DNA from: Planctomycetia bacterium
GTDB lineage: Bacteria; Planctomycetota; Planctomycetia; Gemmatales; Gemmataceae
Assembly: GCA_005808665.1 (NCBI GenBank)
Contig: SYLG01000138.1
Location: forward strand, 1 to 36,134
Direction of reading: 5' to 3'
DNA: 36,134 nt
The number at the start of each line of letters is the position of its first letter. The first letter of the stretch is position 1. Both the position numbers and the translations under genes were made by a program. Below are positions 18,805-26,884 of the stretch, one piece after another. The notes under the pieces are model-generated. The model made no database searches and was not told the DNA's origin. It saw nothing but the letters and a program-made list of their open reading frames with translations.

Positions 18805-20286
18805 ATGAACGCTTCGCGCAATCTGCTGGCTTTCGATTTGGGAGCAGAATCCGGCCGCGGTATTTTGGGAAGCTTTGACGGTCAATCGGTTCGTCTTGAA
18901 GTCCTGCACCGTTTCCCCAATTTGCCGGTCCGAACCCTGGATCGGCTCCATTGGGATGTTTTGTCCCTGTTTCGGGAAATGCTTCATACACTTGGCCTGT
19001 GTGGTGCTTCGGGAATCCACCTCGAAAGTTTAGGTGTAGACACTTGGGGTGTGGACTTTGCCTTCCTTGGGAAGGATGGTTCCCTGTTGGGAAACCCCCG
19101 GCATTACCGTGATCCCCACACCGAAACGATTGTTGATGAAGTCCTGGGGAAAATCAGCCGCGAAAAACTGTATACCCGCACGGGCTTGCAACTCATGCGG
19201 TTCAATTCGCTTTTGCAACTCGCCGCCATGCAGCGTGATCAATCGCCCCTTTTGAACATTGCGGAGCATATGCTTTTTATGCCCGACCTGTTTCACTATT
19301 GGTTCACCGGCATCCGGGCCAACGAGTATACCAATACAACCACCAGCCAAATGCTGGACCCGTTTTCGCGTTCGTGGGATACCGAACTGATTGCCAGCCT
19401 GGGCGTGCCAACAAAAATGCTGGGTACGATCATCCCCCCTGGAACAGAGCTTGGCCCGCTTCGGACCGGACTATTGGCCGACTCAGGGCTTTCACGGACC
19501 AGAGTGGTTGCACCTGCCACCCACGATACCGCTGCGGCTGTAGCGGCCGTTCCCGCCCAGGGTGATTCCTGGGCCTATATCAGTTCAGGGACCTGGTCGC
19601 TCATGGGTGTTGAGATTGCCTCTCCCCTTGTCAACGATGCCACCCGGGAAGCCAACTTCACCAATGAAGGGGGCGTGGACAACACCATTCGCCTGCTGAA
19701 AAATGTCATGGGGTTGTGGCTGGTTCAGGAGATCCGGCGAGATTATTCCCGCAAGGGATCCGAATACAGCTATGAAACCCTGGTTCTTCAGGCCCGCGAA
19801 GCCGAACCGTTTCGATCCATTGTGGATCCCGACGATGCCTCTTTTGTGTTGCCTGTGTCCATGACCCACGCATTTGAGCAATTCTGTCGAAAAACAAATC
19901 AACCCGCTCCGGAAACCCCCGGGGCCATGGTCCGCTGTGCCCTGGAATCCCTGGCCCTGCGCTATCGGTGGGTTCTGGGCAAGCTAGAATCTGTCACCGA
20001 TAAACGGATCAACACGATTCATATTGTCGGTGGTGGCTGCCAGAATGCCCTTCTCAACCAATTCACTGCGGACGCCTGCCAGCGACAAGTCCTTGCCGGA
20101 CCGGTTGAGGCCACCGCTCTTGGAAACATCATGACCCAAGCCATGGGCTTGAAGCTTGTTACAGGCCTTGCCCAAGCCCGTGAAGTGGTTCGGAACTCCT
20201 TCGGCCTTGTCTCTTTCGACCCCAGCATGAAGGACAGTGCCGAATGGGACCAGGCTTGGACCCGGTTTCTGGGTTTGATCCATTGA
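18805..20286 (+). CDS. rhaB: Rhamnulokinase-like FGGY carbohydrate kinase
   Basis: An FGGY-family sugar kinase, best match rhamnulokinase, which phosphorylates L-rhamnulose at O-1 with ATP. Landmarks are FDLGAESGRGILG at the N-terminus (ATP-phosphate loop), GVDTWGVDFAFLG near residue 76, ATHDTAAAVAAVPA with the likely catalytic Asp near residue 237, ISSGTWSLMGVE, and the C-terminal IVGGGCQNALLNQFTADAC and ATALGNIMTQAMG. The length of 493 aa agrees with RhaB (about 489). I start at ATG 18805; the frame is open back to 18670, but that extension has no family resemblance. No rhamnose isomerase or aldolase gene is in the window. A related specificity such as L-fuculose is possible but less likely from the DTWGVDF signature. 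The lactonase gene follows 39 bp later. Confidence 0.85.
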   Translation: MNASRNLLAFDLGAESGRGILGSFDGQSVRLEVLHRFPNLPVRTLDRLHWDVLSLFREMLHTLGLCGASGIHLESLGVDTWGVDFAFLGKDGSLLGNPRHYRDPHTETIVDEVLGKISREKLYTRTGLQLMRFNSLLQLAAMQRDQSPLLNIAEHMLFMPDLFHYWFTGIRANEYTNTTTSQMLDPFSRSWDTELIASLGVPTKMLGTIIPPGTELGPLRTGLLADSGLSRTRVVAPATHDTAAAVAAVPAQGDSWAYISSGTWSLMGVEIASPLVNDATREANFTNEGGVDNTIRLLKNVMGLWLVQEIRRDYSRKGSEYSYETLVLQAREAEPFRSIVDPDDASFVLPVSMTHAFEQFCRKTNQPAPETPGAMVRCALESLALRYRWVLGKLESVTDKRINTIHIVGGGCQNALLNQFTADACQRQVLAGPVEATALGNIMTQAMGLKLVTGLAQAREVVRNSFGLVSFDPSMKDSAEWDQAWTRFLGLIH

Positions 20287-20325
20287 TTGTTTTTTGTTTG
20301 TCACACCCCTAAGGGAGGTTTTTCC

Positions 20326-21399
20326 ATGTCCATGCTTTCCCGCCGAGGATTCGCTTCCGCATGTGCCGCCGTGGGCGCTGCCATTACTCTCAAAGGCCAG
20401 GATCCAGCCCCAATCAGGGACTATGGCCCCAATGCCTCCCCTGTCCGTTATCCCGAACCCGATGTGGTTGTGCTTGATCCCGAATTTGCAAAATACAAAG
20501 TAGGAAACTCACCCATCCGGCGGGTTCACACGGGGGACCTTTGGGCCGAAGGCATCGCCTGGAACGGCGTAGGCCAATTTGTCATGTGGTCGGACATACC
20601 CAACAATGTCCAACGCCGGTACCTCATGGAGGATGGACATGTTTCCACATACCGAAATCCGGCGGGTAATTCCAACGGTAACACCTTTGACCAGGAAGGG
20701 CGCCAAATCTCCTGCGAACATGGCAATCGTCGGGTGGTTCGTTACGAGTACAACGGCAAAACGACCGTCCTTGCGAGTACCTTTGGCGGAAAAAAACTCA
20801 ATGCTCCCAACGATGCCGTGGTTTCTCCCGATGGTGCCGTTTGGTTTACAGACCCGGGGTACGGTTCCCTGGGAGATTACGAGGGGAACATGGGGCCTCT
20901 CGAATTAAAGGAAGCAGTCTACCGCATTGACCCGAAATCGGGCAAGGTGGATAAAGTTACGGATGAAATATTCAAGCCAAACGGCCTCTGTTTTTCACCA
21001 GATTTCAAGCTTCTTTATATTGCTGATACAGGAGCTTCGCATTACAAGGAGGCCCCCAAAAACATCAAAGTATTTGATGTCGATGGAGCCAAGCTTTCCA
21101 AGGGGCGGGAATTTATCTCCATGGAGATGGAATTAGGGGGCAAAAAAGTCGCCGGCCTTGCCGATGGCATTCGTGCCGACACCGATGGCAATGTCTGGGT
21201 CGGGGCGGGTTGGGTGGGGGCAGGCTATGATGGCGTCCACATCTTCAATCCCCAGGGAAAACGCATCGGCCAGATCAAGTTGCCCGAAATTTGTGGCAAC
21301 CTTTGCTTTGGCGGGTTAAAACGAAACATCCTGTTCATGGCGGCAAGCCAGTCCATCTATCGGGTCTTTACCGAGGCCAAGGGTGCCGGCTACGCCTAG
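20326..21399 (+). CDS. SMP-30/gluconolactonase family lactonase, Tat-exported
   Basis: A six-bladed beta-propeller of the SMP-30/gluconolactonase/LRE family, which opens sugar lactones in a metal-dependent manner. The metal ligands expected for the family are present: Glu in WAEGIAW, Asn in APNDAVV, Asn in KPNGLCF and Asp in LADGIRAD. Family phrases such as GNTFDQEGR, WFTDPGYG and NVWVGAGW support the call. The N-terminus SRRGFASACAAVG is a twin-arginine signal, so the enzyme acts outside the cytoplasm. AAGGGAGG at 20311-20318 fixes ATG 20326 and excludes a TTG at 20287. It lies between a sugar kinase and a sulfatase, consistent with sugar catabolism. Confidence 0.85.
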   Translation: MSMLSRRGFASACAAVGAAITLKGQDPAPIRDYGPNASPVRYPEPDVVVLDPEFAKYKVGNSPIRRVHTGDLWAEGIAWNGVGQFVMWSDIPNNVQRRYLMEDGHVSTYRNPAGNSNGNTFDQEGRQISCEHGNRRVVRYEYNGKTTVLASTFGGKKLNAPNDAVVSPDGAVWFTDPGYGSLGDYEGNMGPLELKEAVYRIDPKSGKVDKVTDEIFKPNGLCFSPDFKLLYIADTGASHYKEAPKNIKVFDVDGAKLSKGREFISMEMELGGKKVAGLADGIRADTDGNVWVGAGWVGAGYDGVHIFNPQGKRIGQIKLPEICGNLCFGGLKRNILFMAASQSIYRVFTEAKGAGYA

Positions 21400-21455
21400 G
21401 ATCTCGCTCGTTCAAATTTCGGTCTTGCCCTTCCCCTTTGTCAGTTAGGGCCAAC

Positions 21456-22943
21456 ATGATCAATGCGCTTTGCTTCGCGGTTCTCGTTGGCTTGACCGGT
21501 GCCCAACACCAGGTCAAGCCGCCCAACATTGTATTCATCCTTTGTGATGATCTCGGATATGGTGACATTGGGGCTTTTGGTCAAACCAAAATCAAAACGC
21601 CCCATATTGACCGGCTTGCCCGCGAAGGGATGAAGTTTACCCGCCACTATTCGGGTAATAATGTCTGTGCCCCATCGCGGTGCGTACTCCTGTCGGGTAT
21701 GCATCCTGGTCATGCCTACATTCGCGATAATCGGGGCGGGTTAGGGCCTGACCGGGAGGGTCAAGAACCCGTTCCGGCTGGTTCATTGAAATTGCCCCTG
21801 GAACTCAAAGCCTTGGGTTATACCCTGGGGGGATTTGGCAAATGGGGCCTTGGCCCCGTTGCTAGCAGTGGCGATCCTTTGAATCAGGGTTTCGATCGGT
21901 TCTATGGCTTCAATTGCCAAGCGGTTGCCCACAATTATTATCCGACCTACCTTTGGGACAATACCCAAAAGGCACTCCTCAACAATAAAAAATTTGCTGC
22001 GAACCAAAAACTTCCCGAAGGTGCCGATCGCAATGACCCTGAAGTCTATTTGGCTTTTTCCGGAAAGGATTATGCGCCAGATCTGATCTGTTCCCAGGCA
22101 CTCAAGTTTATTGACGACAATAAGGACCGGCCCTTTTTCCTTTATTTTCCAACAACCGTACCCCACCTCGCCTTACAGGTTCCCGAGGATTCGCTCAGGG
22201 AATATGAAGGTGCCTTTCCTGAAACACCCTACCCGGGAGGGAAAGGCTATCTGCCCCATCGCACCCCCAGGGCCGCCTATGCTGCCATGGTTACTAGGCT
22301 TGACCGGGAAGTGGGAAAACTGATTGACAAGGTGGATCAAAAAGGGTTGACCGGAAACACGATTTTTGTTTTCACCAGCGATAATGGACCCCTCTATGAC
22401 AAGCTTGGGGGCACAGATGCTGATTTTTTTAACTCCGCCGGGGGCCTTAGAGGACGCAAGGGTTCGTTTTACGAGGGAGGTTTTCGGGTGCCCTTGATTG
22501 TACGCTGGAAAGGGACGATCCGCGAAGGAACTACCTCTTCCCGCATCACAGGATTTGAGGATTGGTTGCCCACCCTATTGGAGCTTGTCGGACACCGGGA
22601 GGTTACTCCGAAAGGCATAGACGGCCTGAGTTTCGCGCTAACTCTATTGGGATCGGCGCAAAACGAACGCCCTTTTTTGTATCGGGAATCGCCCGGTTAT
22701 GGCGGTTCACAGTGTATCCTCATGGGCAAATGGAAGGCCATCCGCAACAAATTAAACCCAGGTGCCAAGGTGAAACTTGCCCAAGCTTTGCCCCTTGAGC
22801 TTTATGACCTCTCGAATGATCCTGGAGAAACAACGGACATTGCCAAAGGACATCCCGAGGTGGTCGCCCGGATGGAGGCAATCATGCGTTCCGAGCACCT
22901 TCCCTCCAAACTTTTTCCTATCCGCATATTGGATCAGGAATAG
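21456..22943 (+). CDS. Arylsulfatase A-type sulfatase
   Basis: A secreted type I sulfatase of the alkaline-phosphatase superfamily that would cleave sulfate esters from polysaccharides or other compounds. After a short signal peptide (MINALCFAVLVGLTGA), VFILCDDLGYGDIG gives the metal-binding Asp pair. VCAPSRCVLLSG contains the CxPSR signature, with Cys71 as the residue matured to formylglycine. KWGLGP, VPHLAL and FTSDNGPLYDK are further active-site blocks, and the C-terminal ELYDLSNDPGETTDIA is the usual family end. A longer open frame begins at 21291 inside the lactonase gene; ATG 21456 lies at the signal peptide and 56 bp after the lactonase stop. Its last 10 bp overlap the tail of the convergent aminotransferase gene. 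A formylglycine-generating or maturase enzyme is not encoded nearby. Confidence 0.9.
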   Translation: MINALCFAVLVGLTGAQHQVKPPNIVFILCDDLGYGDIGAFGQTKIKTPHIDRLAREGMKFTRHYSGNNVCAPSRCVLLSGMHPGHAYIRDNRGGLGPDREGQEPVPAGSLKLPLELKALGYTLGGFGKWGLGPVASSGDPLNQGFDRFYGFNCQAVAHNYYPTYLWDNTQKALLNNKKFAANQKLPEGADRNDPEVYLAFSGKDYAPDLICSQALKFIDDNKDRPFFLYFPTTVPHLALQVPEDSLREYEGAFPETPYPGGKGYLPHRTPRAAYAAMVTRLDREVGKLIDKVDQKGLTGNTIFVFTSDNGPLYDKLGGTDADFFNSAGGLRGRKGSFYEGGFRVPLIVRWKGTIREGTTSSRITGFEDWLPTLLELVGHREVTPKGIDGLSFALTLLGSAQNERPFLYRESPGYGGSQCILMGKWKAIRNKLNPGAKVKLAQALPLELYDLSNDPGETTDIAKGHPEVVARMEAIMRSEHLPSKLFPIRILDQE

Positions 22944-24082
22944 GCCAACACCCTCCGGATGGCCTGGGCAACCATCTCCCCCGAGCCTGATTCCAACAGG
23001 ATAGGGTGGTGCAGCACCAACCTGCAGGGCGAGGTATTGTGGCTATTAGTCAAGGCTACCGGTGCATGAAACCTCGAAGGGCTTCGCCCTTTGGTCAAAC
23101 TTCTAAACCCCTTTTCCACCGCCAACCCCTCCGCCTTGAGTGCGGCCATAACCCAATCGAGGCGATCGGGCAAAGCATCAATCCAAAAATCGAATTTGTA
23201 GTAGGCTTGGCTGGTCGGGTCACCCACAATTGTTGGCAACCTGACCTCGTCAATATCCGACAAATGCGATCGCAATATATTTGCCTGCTGGGCCCGTTTT
23301 ATGTGTCTTTCCTCCATTTGTGGCCATTGGGACAAAATGGCTGCCGCCTGAAGCTCACTGAGACCTCCTACTACTGAACCCCTGGTGTTGGCCAGACGCA
23401 TCCGCTGGGCCAAGGATGCCTCATTGGTAAAAATCATGCCACCACGCCCAGCCGACAGATGTTTTGATCCACCAAAACTCCAGACCGCAATCGTCCCTTG
23501 TGAGCCATGGCGGTTTTCTGCCAACGAACCGCCGACCGCTTGGCAAGCGTCCGCAATCCAGGGAATCTGAGCCTTTTTCAATATCGCATCAATCTTTGAC
23601 AAGCATGGTGAAGAACCATGCAGAGTGCTAACGATGACCGCTTTGATGGGAATCGTTGAGTGGCGGATCACCTCGGATAGCGATTGTTCACACATCTGCC
23701 CTGTTTTTGGATCGGTGTCTACCAGAATGGGAACGGCACCCAAATGATGAATCGTCAGAAAGTTTCCCGGATAATCATAATCGCAAAGGGCAACACCCAC
23801 CGTACATTGGGATGGATTGGCAACCCCAAGAGCTATCAGGCCAAGTTCGATGCCAAGGGTCCCACTGGAAACGGCCAAAGCATGGGTTCGACCCAACCAG
23901 CAGCTGGTCAGATCTTGGAGTTTTTCGACGAGGTGGCCATTGTACTTTCCCCAAGTGCCATTCGACCACGCTTCAAGCAGCCCTTCGCGTACTTCGGCCA
24001 ATCGGCCAGGCCAATCGGGAGGCCCCTTGGGAAAGAGAGGGGCACCCCCTGATAGGGCCGGGATCACCTCCGATGCGGGCAT
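22934..24082 (-). CDS. DegT/DnrJ/EryC1/StrS-type PLP-dependent aminotransferase-like protein
   Basis: A PLP enzyme of the DegT/StrS class, which usually aminates keto-sugars for cell-envelope glycans. Lys207 in FGGSKHLSAGRGG is the expected Schiff-base lysine, and Asp178 in IADACQAVGG is the residue that contacts the PLP ring nitrogen. The N-terminal GTWGKYNG and AVSSGTLGIELGL match the substrate and phosphate region. At 382 aa the length is normal. A sugar nucleotide pathway is not seen in the window, so the substrate cannot be named; some DegT proteins in planctomycetes act on inosose-like polyols. The stop overlaps the sulfatase tail by 10 bp. The start is 21 bp downstream of the CaMKII-association-domain gene, so the two are probably co-transcribed. 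Confidence 0.8.
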   Translation of the reverse strand: MPASEVIPALSGGAPLFPKGPPDWPGRLAEVREGLLEAWSNGTWGKYNGHLVEKLQDLTSCWLGRTHALAVSSGTLGIELGLIALGVANPSQCTVGVALCDYDYPGNFLTIHHLGAVPILVDTDPKTGQMCEQSLSEVIRHSTIPIKAVIVSTLHGSSPCLSKIDAILKKAQIPWIADACQAVGGSLAENRHGSQGTIAVWSFGGSKHLSAGRGGMIFTNEASLAQRMRLANTRGSVVGGLSELQAAAILSQWPQMEERHIKRAQQANILRSHLSDIDEVRLPTIVGDPTSQAYYKFDFWIDALPDRLDWVMAALKAEGLAVEKGFRSLTKGRSPSRFHAPVALTNSHNTSPCRLVLHHPILLESGSGEMVAQAIRRVLAYS

Positions 24083-24103
24083 GTGAAATGACCTCGGCGG
24101 GAA

Positions 24104-24514
24104 TCAAACGGTGGCAATCGGAGTTCGATGAAAATGGATGTGTTTTAGGCCTTTGTCGGTTTTTGTCCAAACCCTGGTTTCGGCAGTAAACTTGGTATGG
24201 CACGATCCATCTGCGTTAGCAAGCTGGACCATGCGGACATAGGCGAGCACAACTACCTCACCACAAACATGGGCTTCGATATTGGCCATGGTGGTTTGAA
24301 TGCGTTTGGGGGGCCCCCCTGCGCCAGGGGCAAAATAAAACTTGTGGAAATCAAGTCCAACGACGACCTGGCCAGGAGCTTCCGGTTCCAGACAACTGAG
24401 GTTCTTATCACAAAGGGTTTCATAGGTGGCCCAATCGCCGGCCATAATGGAGTCCAATAATGTTTGATTGGCGGCGATTGCTTGCCCCTTCAGGGCCAAT
24501 TCTTGCTCGGTCAT
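24104..24514 (-). CDS. CaMKII association-domain / SnoaL-like protein
   Basis: A 136-aa one-domain protein with an NTF2-like cone fold. AGDWATYETLCDKNLSCLEPEA, read in its core as DWATYETLCD, then VGLDFHKFYF and a terminal LKHIHFHRT, match the calcium/calmodulin-dependent kinase II association domain as it occurs in bacteria. In animals this domain builds the kinase hub; stand-alone bacterial copies are common and lack a kinase, and their function is unknown (some bind small ligands in the cone). No kinase domain is nearby. AGGA lies 9 bp before ATG 24514, and a TATAAT on the minus strand at 24568-24573 could be its promoter. It precedes the aminotransferase gene by 21 bp. Confidence 0.75.
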   Translation of the reverse strand: MTEQELALKGQAIAANQTLLDSIMAGDWATYETLCDKNLSCLEPEAPGQVVVGLDFHKFYFAPGAGGPPKRIQTTMANIEAHVCGEVVVLAYVRMVQLANADGSCHTKFTAETRVWTKTDKGLKHIHFHRTPIATV

Positions 24515-24811
24515 GCCTTAAAATCCTGGGAAAAGAATATCGTTCTCAATAAAAAACCACTCAAGCTATTATACTAGAGAAAGTGGGTATCGGTTCCCGC
24601 CAGGGAAAGGGTACTTTGACGGTTGGAACGGAAAAATATCCGTTTCCAAGGGCCATTTGGGGATTCTTGTGGTTGGGAACGCCCGGTATTCCTTGATGAA
24701 CCAGTTCAGCATACCTACATTCTCAAAAACCTGGTAAGTGGTACAAGTATTTTCAAAAGATTATAAGGAGATCGCCGATGGGCCTGAAAAACATTTTTCT
24801 TTTTCAACCAT
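24515..24811. other. Intergenic stretch between the calpain-like and CaMKII-domain genes
   Basis: Both flanking genes read on the minus strand. The stretch holds a TATAAT at 24568-24573 read on the minus strand, 54 bp before the CaMKII-domain ATG, with no convincing -35 box, and a 10-bp stem-loop at 24623-24649. On the plus strand AAGGAG at 24765-24770 precedes an ATG at 24778 that opens a 22-codon frame ending at 24846, inside the tail of the calpain-like gene; it has no recognisable sequence and I do not call it a gene. Confidence 0.4.
24623..24649 (-). terminator. Stem-loop downstream of the calpain-like gene
   Basis: TTGGAACGGA (24623-24632) pairs with TCCGTTTCCAA (24639-24649) with one bulged base and a 6-nt AT-only loop. 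It lies about 160 bp after the calpain-like stop and has no U-tract, so it could be a terminator, an RNA-processing site or a boundary element before the next gene. Confidence 0.3.
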
Positions 24812-25912
24812 TCAATCATCTCCCACTCGACGGGCACTTTCGATAATTACCATGTCAAAGATCCGGATGAACTCTGAAAGAGGGACCGAAAAACGCCCTT
24901 TGCGGGTTTCATAACCCCCTCGAAAACCCAAACCGGGTTGGGGATGATAATCCACTCCCCAAGGATTCCAGACTGTGACCATTCGTGTTTGGGGAGCGTA
25001 AGCCAACAAGGCAAAGGCATGGTTGGGAGCCAATCCCTTGGGGAGGGCACGGCGATCCGTGGTTGCACAAACAATCCGTTTTTCCTCCATGGCGGAACGC
25101 AGGGTAAAATCCAGTTCGCCCATGATTTCCGAGGCACCATCCTCCAAAAGGATTTGTCTGGAAATGGCTTTGCGACCGGTAAGATACCGAATTGGCAAAG
25201 CAGGATCTCCTCCCCTTCCAGCACGATCGAGGGGATTGCCAAACGATTCCCGACGGATTTTTTGCAAGGCAACCCCCCACCCCTTCTCCAACAAAGACAC
25301 CCAGGTTCCCTGATCTCCCGATGATGCCGCCAAAGCCCGCTCGGCATCCGTCAAAGCCTCTACCTGGATCGGGATACCCTGGAATTGAATTTCCACCTGG
25401 TTGGTGGATAATTCCCTGAAAAGAGCCCGAAGCCGGTTTGGATTGCGTTCTGCCATCGCCCCCACCGAGGCGATCAAATAACAGTCCCCTTCTCGGCCCT
25501 GGCGGATCCCGTCGATTTTTGGGGCGCCCGGGCCAAACAGATTTCCTTTTCGTGCATTAACCGCCTCAGCCATTCGCCCAAAAATACCCTCCCAAGAAGG
25601 AAGTTCAATTGGCCTCCGGGCAGGTTCCCGCACCAGGTCGAGGCCAATGGCGTTGATGGGCCAAACTGTTCCCCGCAGAACCTCGTGCAGAGTGGCAATT
25701 GCCGCCGCCTCGTCTCCCTGATTGGCTTTGTCGGCAATGGCTCGGGTCGATTCCCTAAGGACAATCCACCCATCGCCATCCTTGTCCCATCGGGGAAATC
25801 CGGAGATGGTTGCCTTGGTAAAACGCATCCGGTTGGTTTGGAAATCAGGTGCCTGACCCATACATGACAAAAGGGTAACCTGGCAAAAAAAAGAGGTGGA
25901 AAGAAGGAACAT
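24812..25912 (-). CDS. Calpain-like cysteine peptidase lipoprotein with an EF-hand loop
   Basis: A 366-aa exported protein with a calpain-type (peptidase C2) domain. The catalytic triad is intact: Cys144 in QGREGDCYLIAS, His298 in LAPNHAFALL and Asn316 in TVWNPWG. The N-terminus is hydrophobic and ends in a lipobox-like TLLSC with Cys17, suggesting lipid anchoring outside the cytoplasm. Residues 43-54 (DKDGDGWIVLRE) form a complete 12-residue EF-hand loop with acidic positions 1, 3, 5 and 12, so calcium control is plausible. I choose ATG 25912, which follows GGAG by 8 bp; the longer frame would start at a TTG (25936). The ribosome-binding site lies in a hairpin arm (25921-25981). Bacterial calpains are uncommon, and their targets are unknown. 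It diverges from the TerC gene. Confidence 0.82.
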   Translation of the reverse strand: MFLLSTSFFCQVTLLSCMGQAPDFQTNRMRFTKATISGFPRWDKDGDGWIVLRESTRAIADKANQGDEAAAIATLHEVLRGTVWPINAIGLDLVREPARRPIELPSWEGIFGRMAEAVNARKGNLFGPGAPKIDGIRQGREGDCYLIASVGAMAERNPNRLRALFRELSTNQVEIQFQGIPIQVEALTDAERALAASSGDQGTWVSLLEKGWGVALQKIRRESFGNPLDRAGRGGDPALPIRYLTGRKAISRQILLEDGASEIMGELDFTLRSAMEEKRIVCATTDRRALPKGLAPNHAFALLAYAPQTRMVTVWNPWGVDYHPQPGLGFRGGYETRKGRFSVPLSEFIRIFDMVIIESARRVGDD

Positions 25913-25920
25913 GGCCACAA

Positions 25921-25981
25921 CTCCAGGAGAACACAAGGTGATGCAGCCGCATTGGCATACGGTGCGGCATCCTCCCTGGAG
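25921..25981 (-). promoter_or_regulatory. Leader hairpin covering the calpain gene ribosome-binding site
   Basis: CTCCAGG at 25921-25927 is perfectly complementary to CCTGGAG at 25975-25981, and inside it GCCGCA (25946-25951) pairs with TGCGGC (25963-25968); GATGC (25940-25944) and GCATC (25967-25971) offer an alternative pairing. On the minus strand the proximal arm of the outer stem contains the GGAG that precedes the calpain ATG by 8 bp, so folding would hide it. This suggests translational control, by temperature, ligand or a trans-acting factor. The stem could also belong to a plus-strand RNA before TerC. Confidence 0.4.
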
Positions 25982-26080
25982 CTCATTCTAAGCCAGATTG
26001 GCAAACCACGAGAGGAAATCCCTCGTTACGAGGCCTACTTTGCTAAAATGTCCTTTTGAAATCCTTGAGGATGGTTAGGC

Positions 26081-26884
26081 ATGGATATTTCCCAGTGGAT
26101 CATTTCGCTTTTGGTACTAACGGGCCTTGAAATCATCCTTGGCATCGACAATATCATTTTTCTCACCATCCTTGCGGGAAGGCTACCTCCCAAGCAACAG
26201 CCCTTGGCCAGGCGCATTGGCTTGCTTGCCGCGCTATTAACCAGACTTGGCCTGCTTTTTACTGTCAATCTGCTTATGGGGCTTACCACCCCATTGATTG
26301 AGTTGCCAATCGTCCCGCAAATCTTCCCCGAAGGCCTGGCTCTTTCCGCCAAGGACCTGATTTTGGTGGCAGGAGGTCTGTTTCTGGTCACAAAAAGCGT
26401 CCGGGAGATACATCAAAAGCTGGAGGGCGGAGAGGACGAGTTCACCGGTCCCAAACGGAGCTTCGCCTCATTCTGGATGGTGGTTGCCCAAATAGCCGTG
26501 ATTGACATCATTTTCTCCCTCGAATCGGTGATCACCGCTGTCGGTATGGTACGGGAATTGTCGATCATCATTACGGCCATGGTGATTACTATCGGGGTCA
26601 TGATTATTGCCAGTGAACCGGTAGCGGCCATGGTGGAAAACCATCCCACCTTGAAAATCCTTGGGCTTTCGTTTTTGATTCTCATCGGTTTTCTCCTTGT
26701 TTTGGAAGGGTTCCATAAACCAGTCGAAAAGGGGTACATCTATTTCACCATGGCTTTTGCCCTTGGGGTAGAGGGGATTAACATCCGCATTAGGCCGGGT
26801 AAACCCCTTAACCTGAACGAGCCCGATATGCCGTTGCTTGATAAGGATGGTGTCGTGATCGAAAAGGGAGAAAAGCGTCCATGA
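26081..26884 (+). CDS. TerC/Alx-family integral membrane protein
   Basis: A 267-aa multi-pass protein of the TerC family, whose members (Alx, MeeF, YceF) are tied to metal, especially manganese, export and metallation of exported proteins. The family motifs are LGIDNIIFLTILAGRLP in the second helix and VIDIIFSLESVITAVGMV in the fifth, each supplying a buried Asp or Glu. About seven hydrophobic helices are visible with a charged cytoplasmic loop (HQKLEGGEDEFTGPKRS) between the first and second groups. ATG 26081 is preceded only by a weak GAGG. The stop codon overlaps the next start codon (ATGA), so it is translationally coupled to the methyltransferase gene. Confidence 0.85.
   Translation: MDISQWIISLLVLTGLEIILGIDNIIFLTILAGRLPPKQQPLARRIGLLAALLTRLGLLFTVNLLMGLTTPLIELPIVPQIFPEGLALSAKDLILVAGGLFLVTKSVREIHQKLEGGEDEFTGPKRSFASFWMVVAQIAVIDIIFSLESVITAVGMVRELSIIITAMVITIGVMIIASEPVAAMVENHPTLKILGLSFLILIGFLLVLEGFHKPVEKGYIYFTMAFALGVEGINIRIRPGKPLNLNEPDMPLLDKDGVVIEKGEKRP

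Noticed and set aside
25982-26080. Manganese (yybP-ykoY) riboswitch before the TerC gene
   Set aside because: TerC genes often follow this riboswitch, but I could not find its conserved internal-loop sequences; only a small palindrome CCTCGTTACGAGG (26021-26033) is present.
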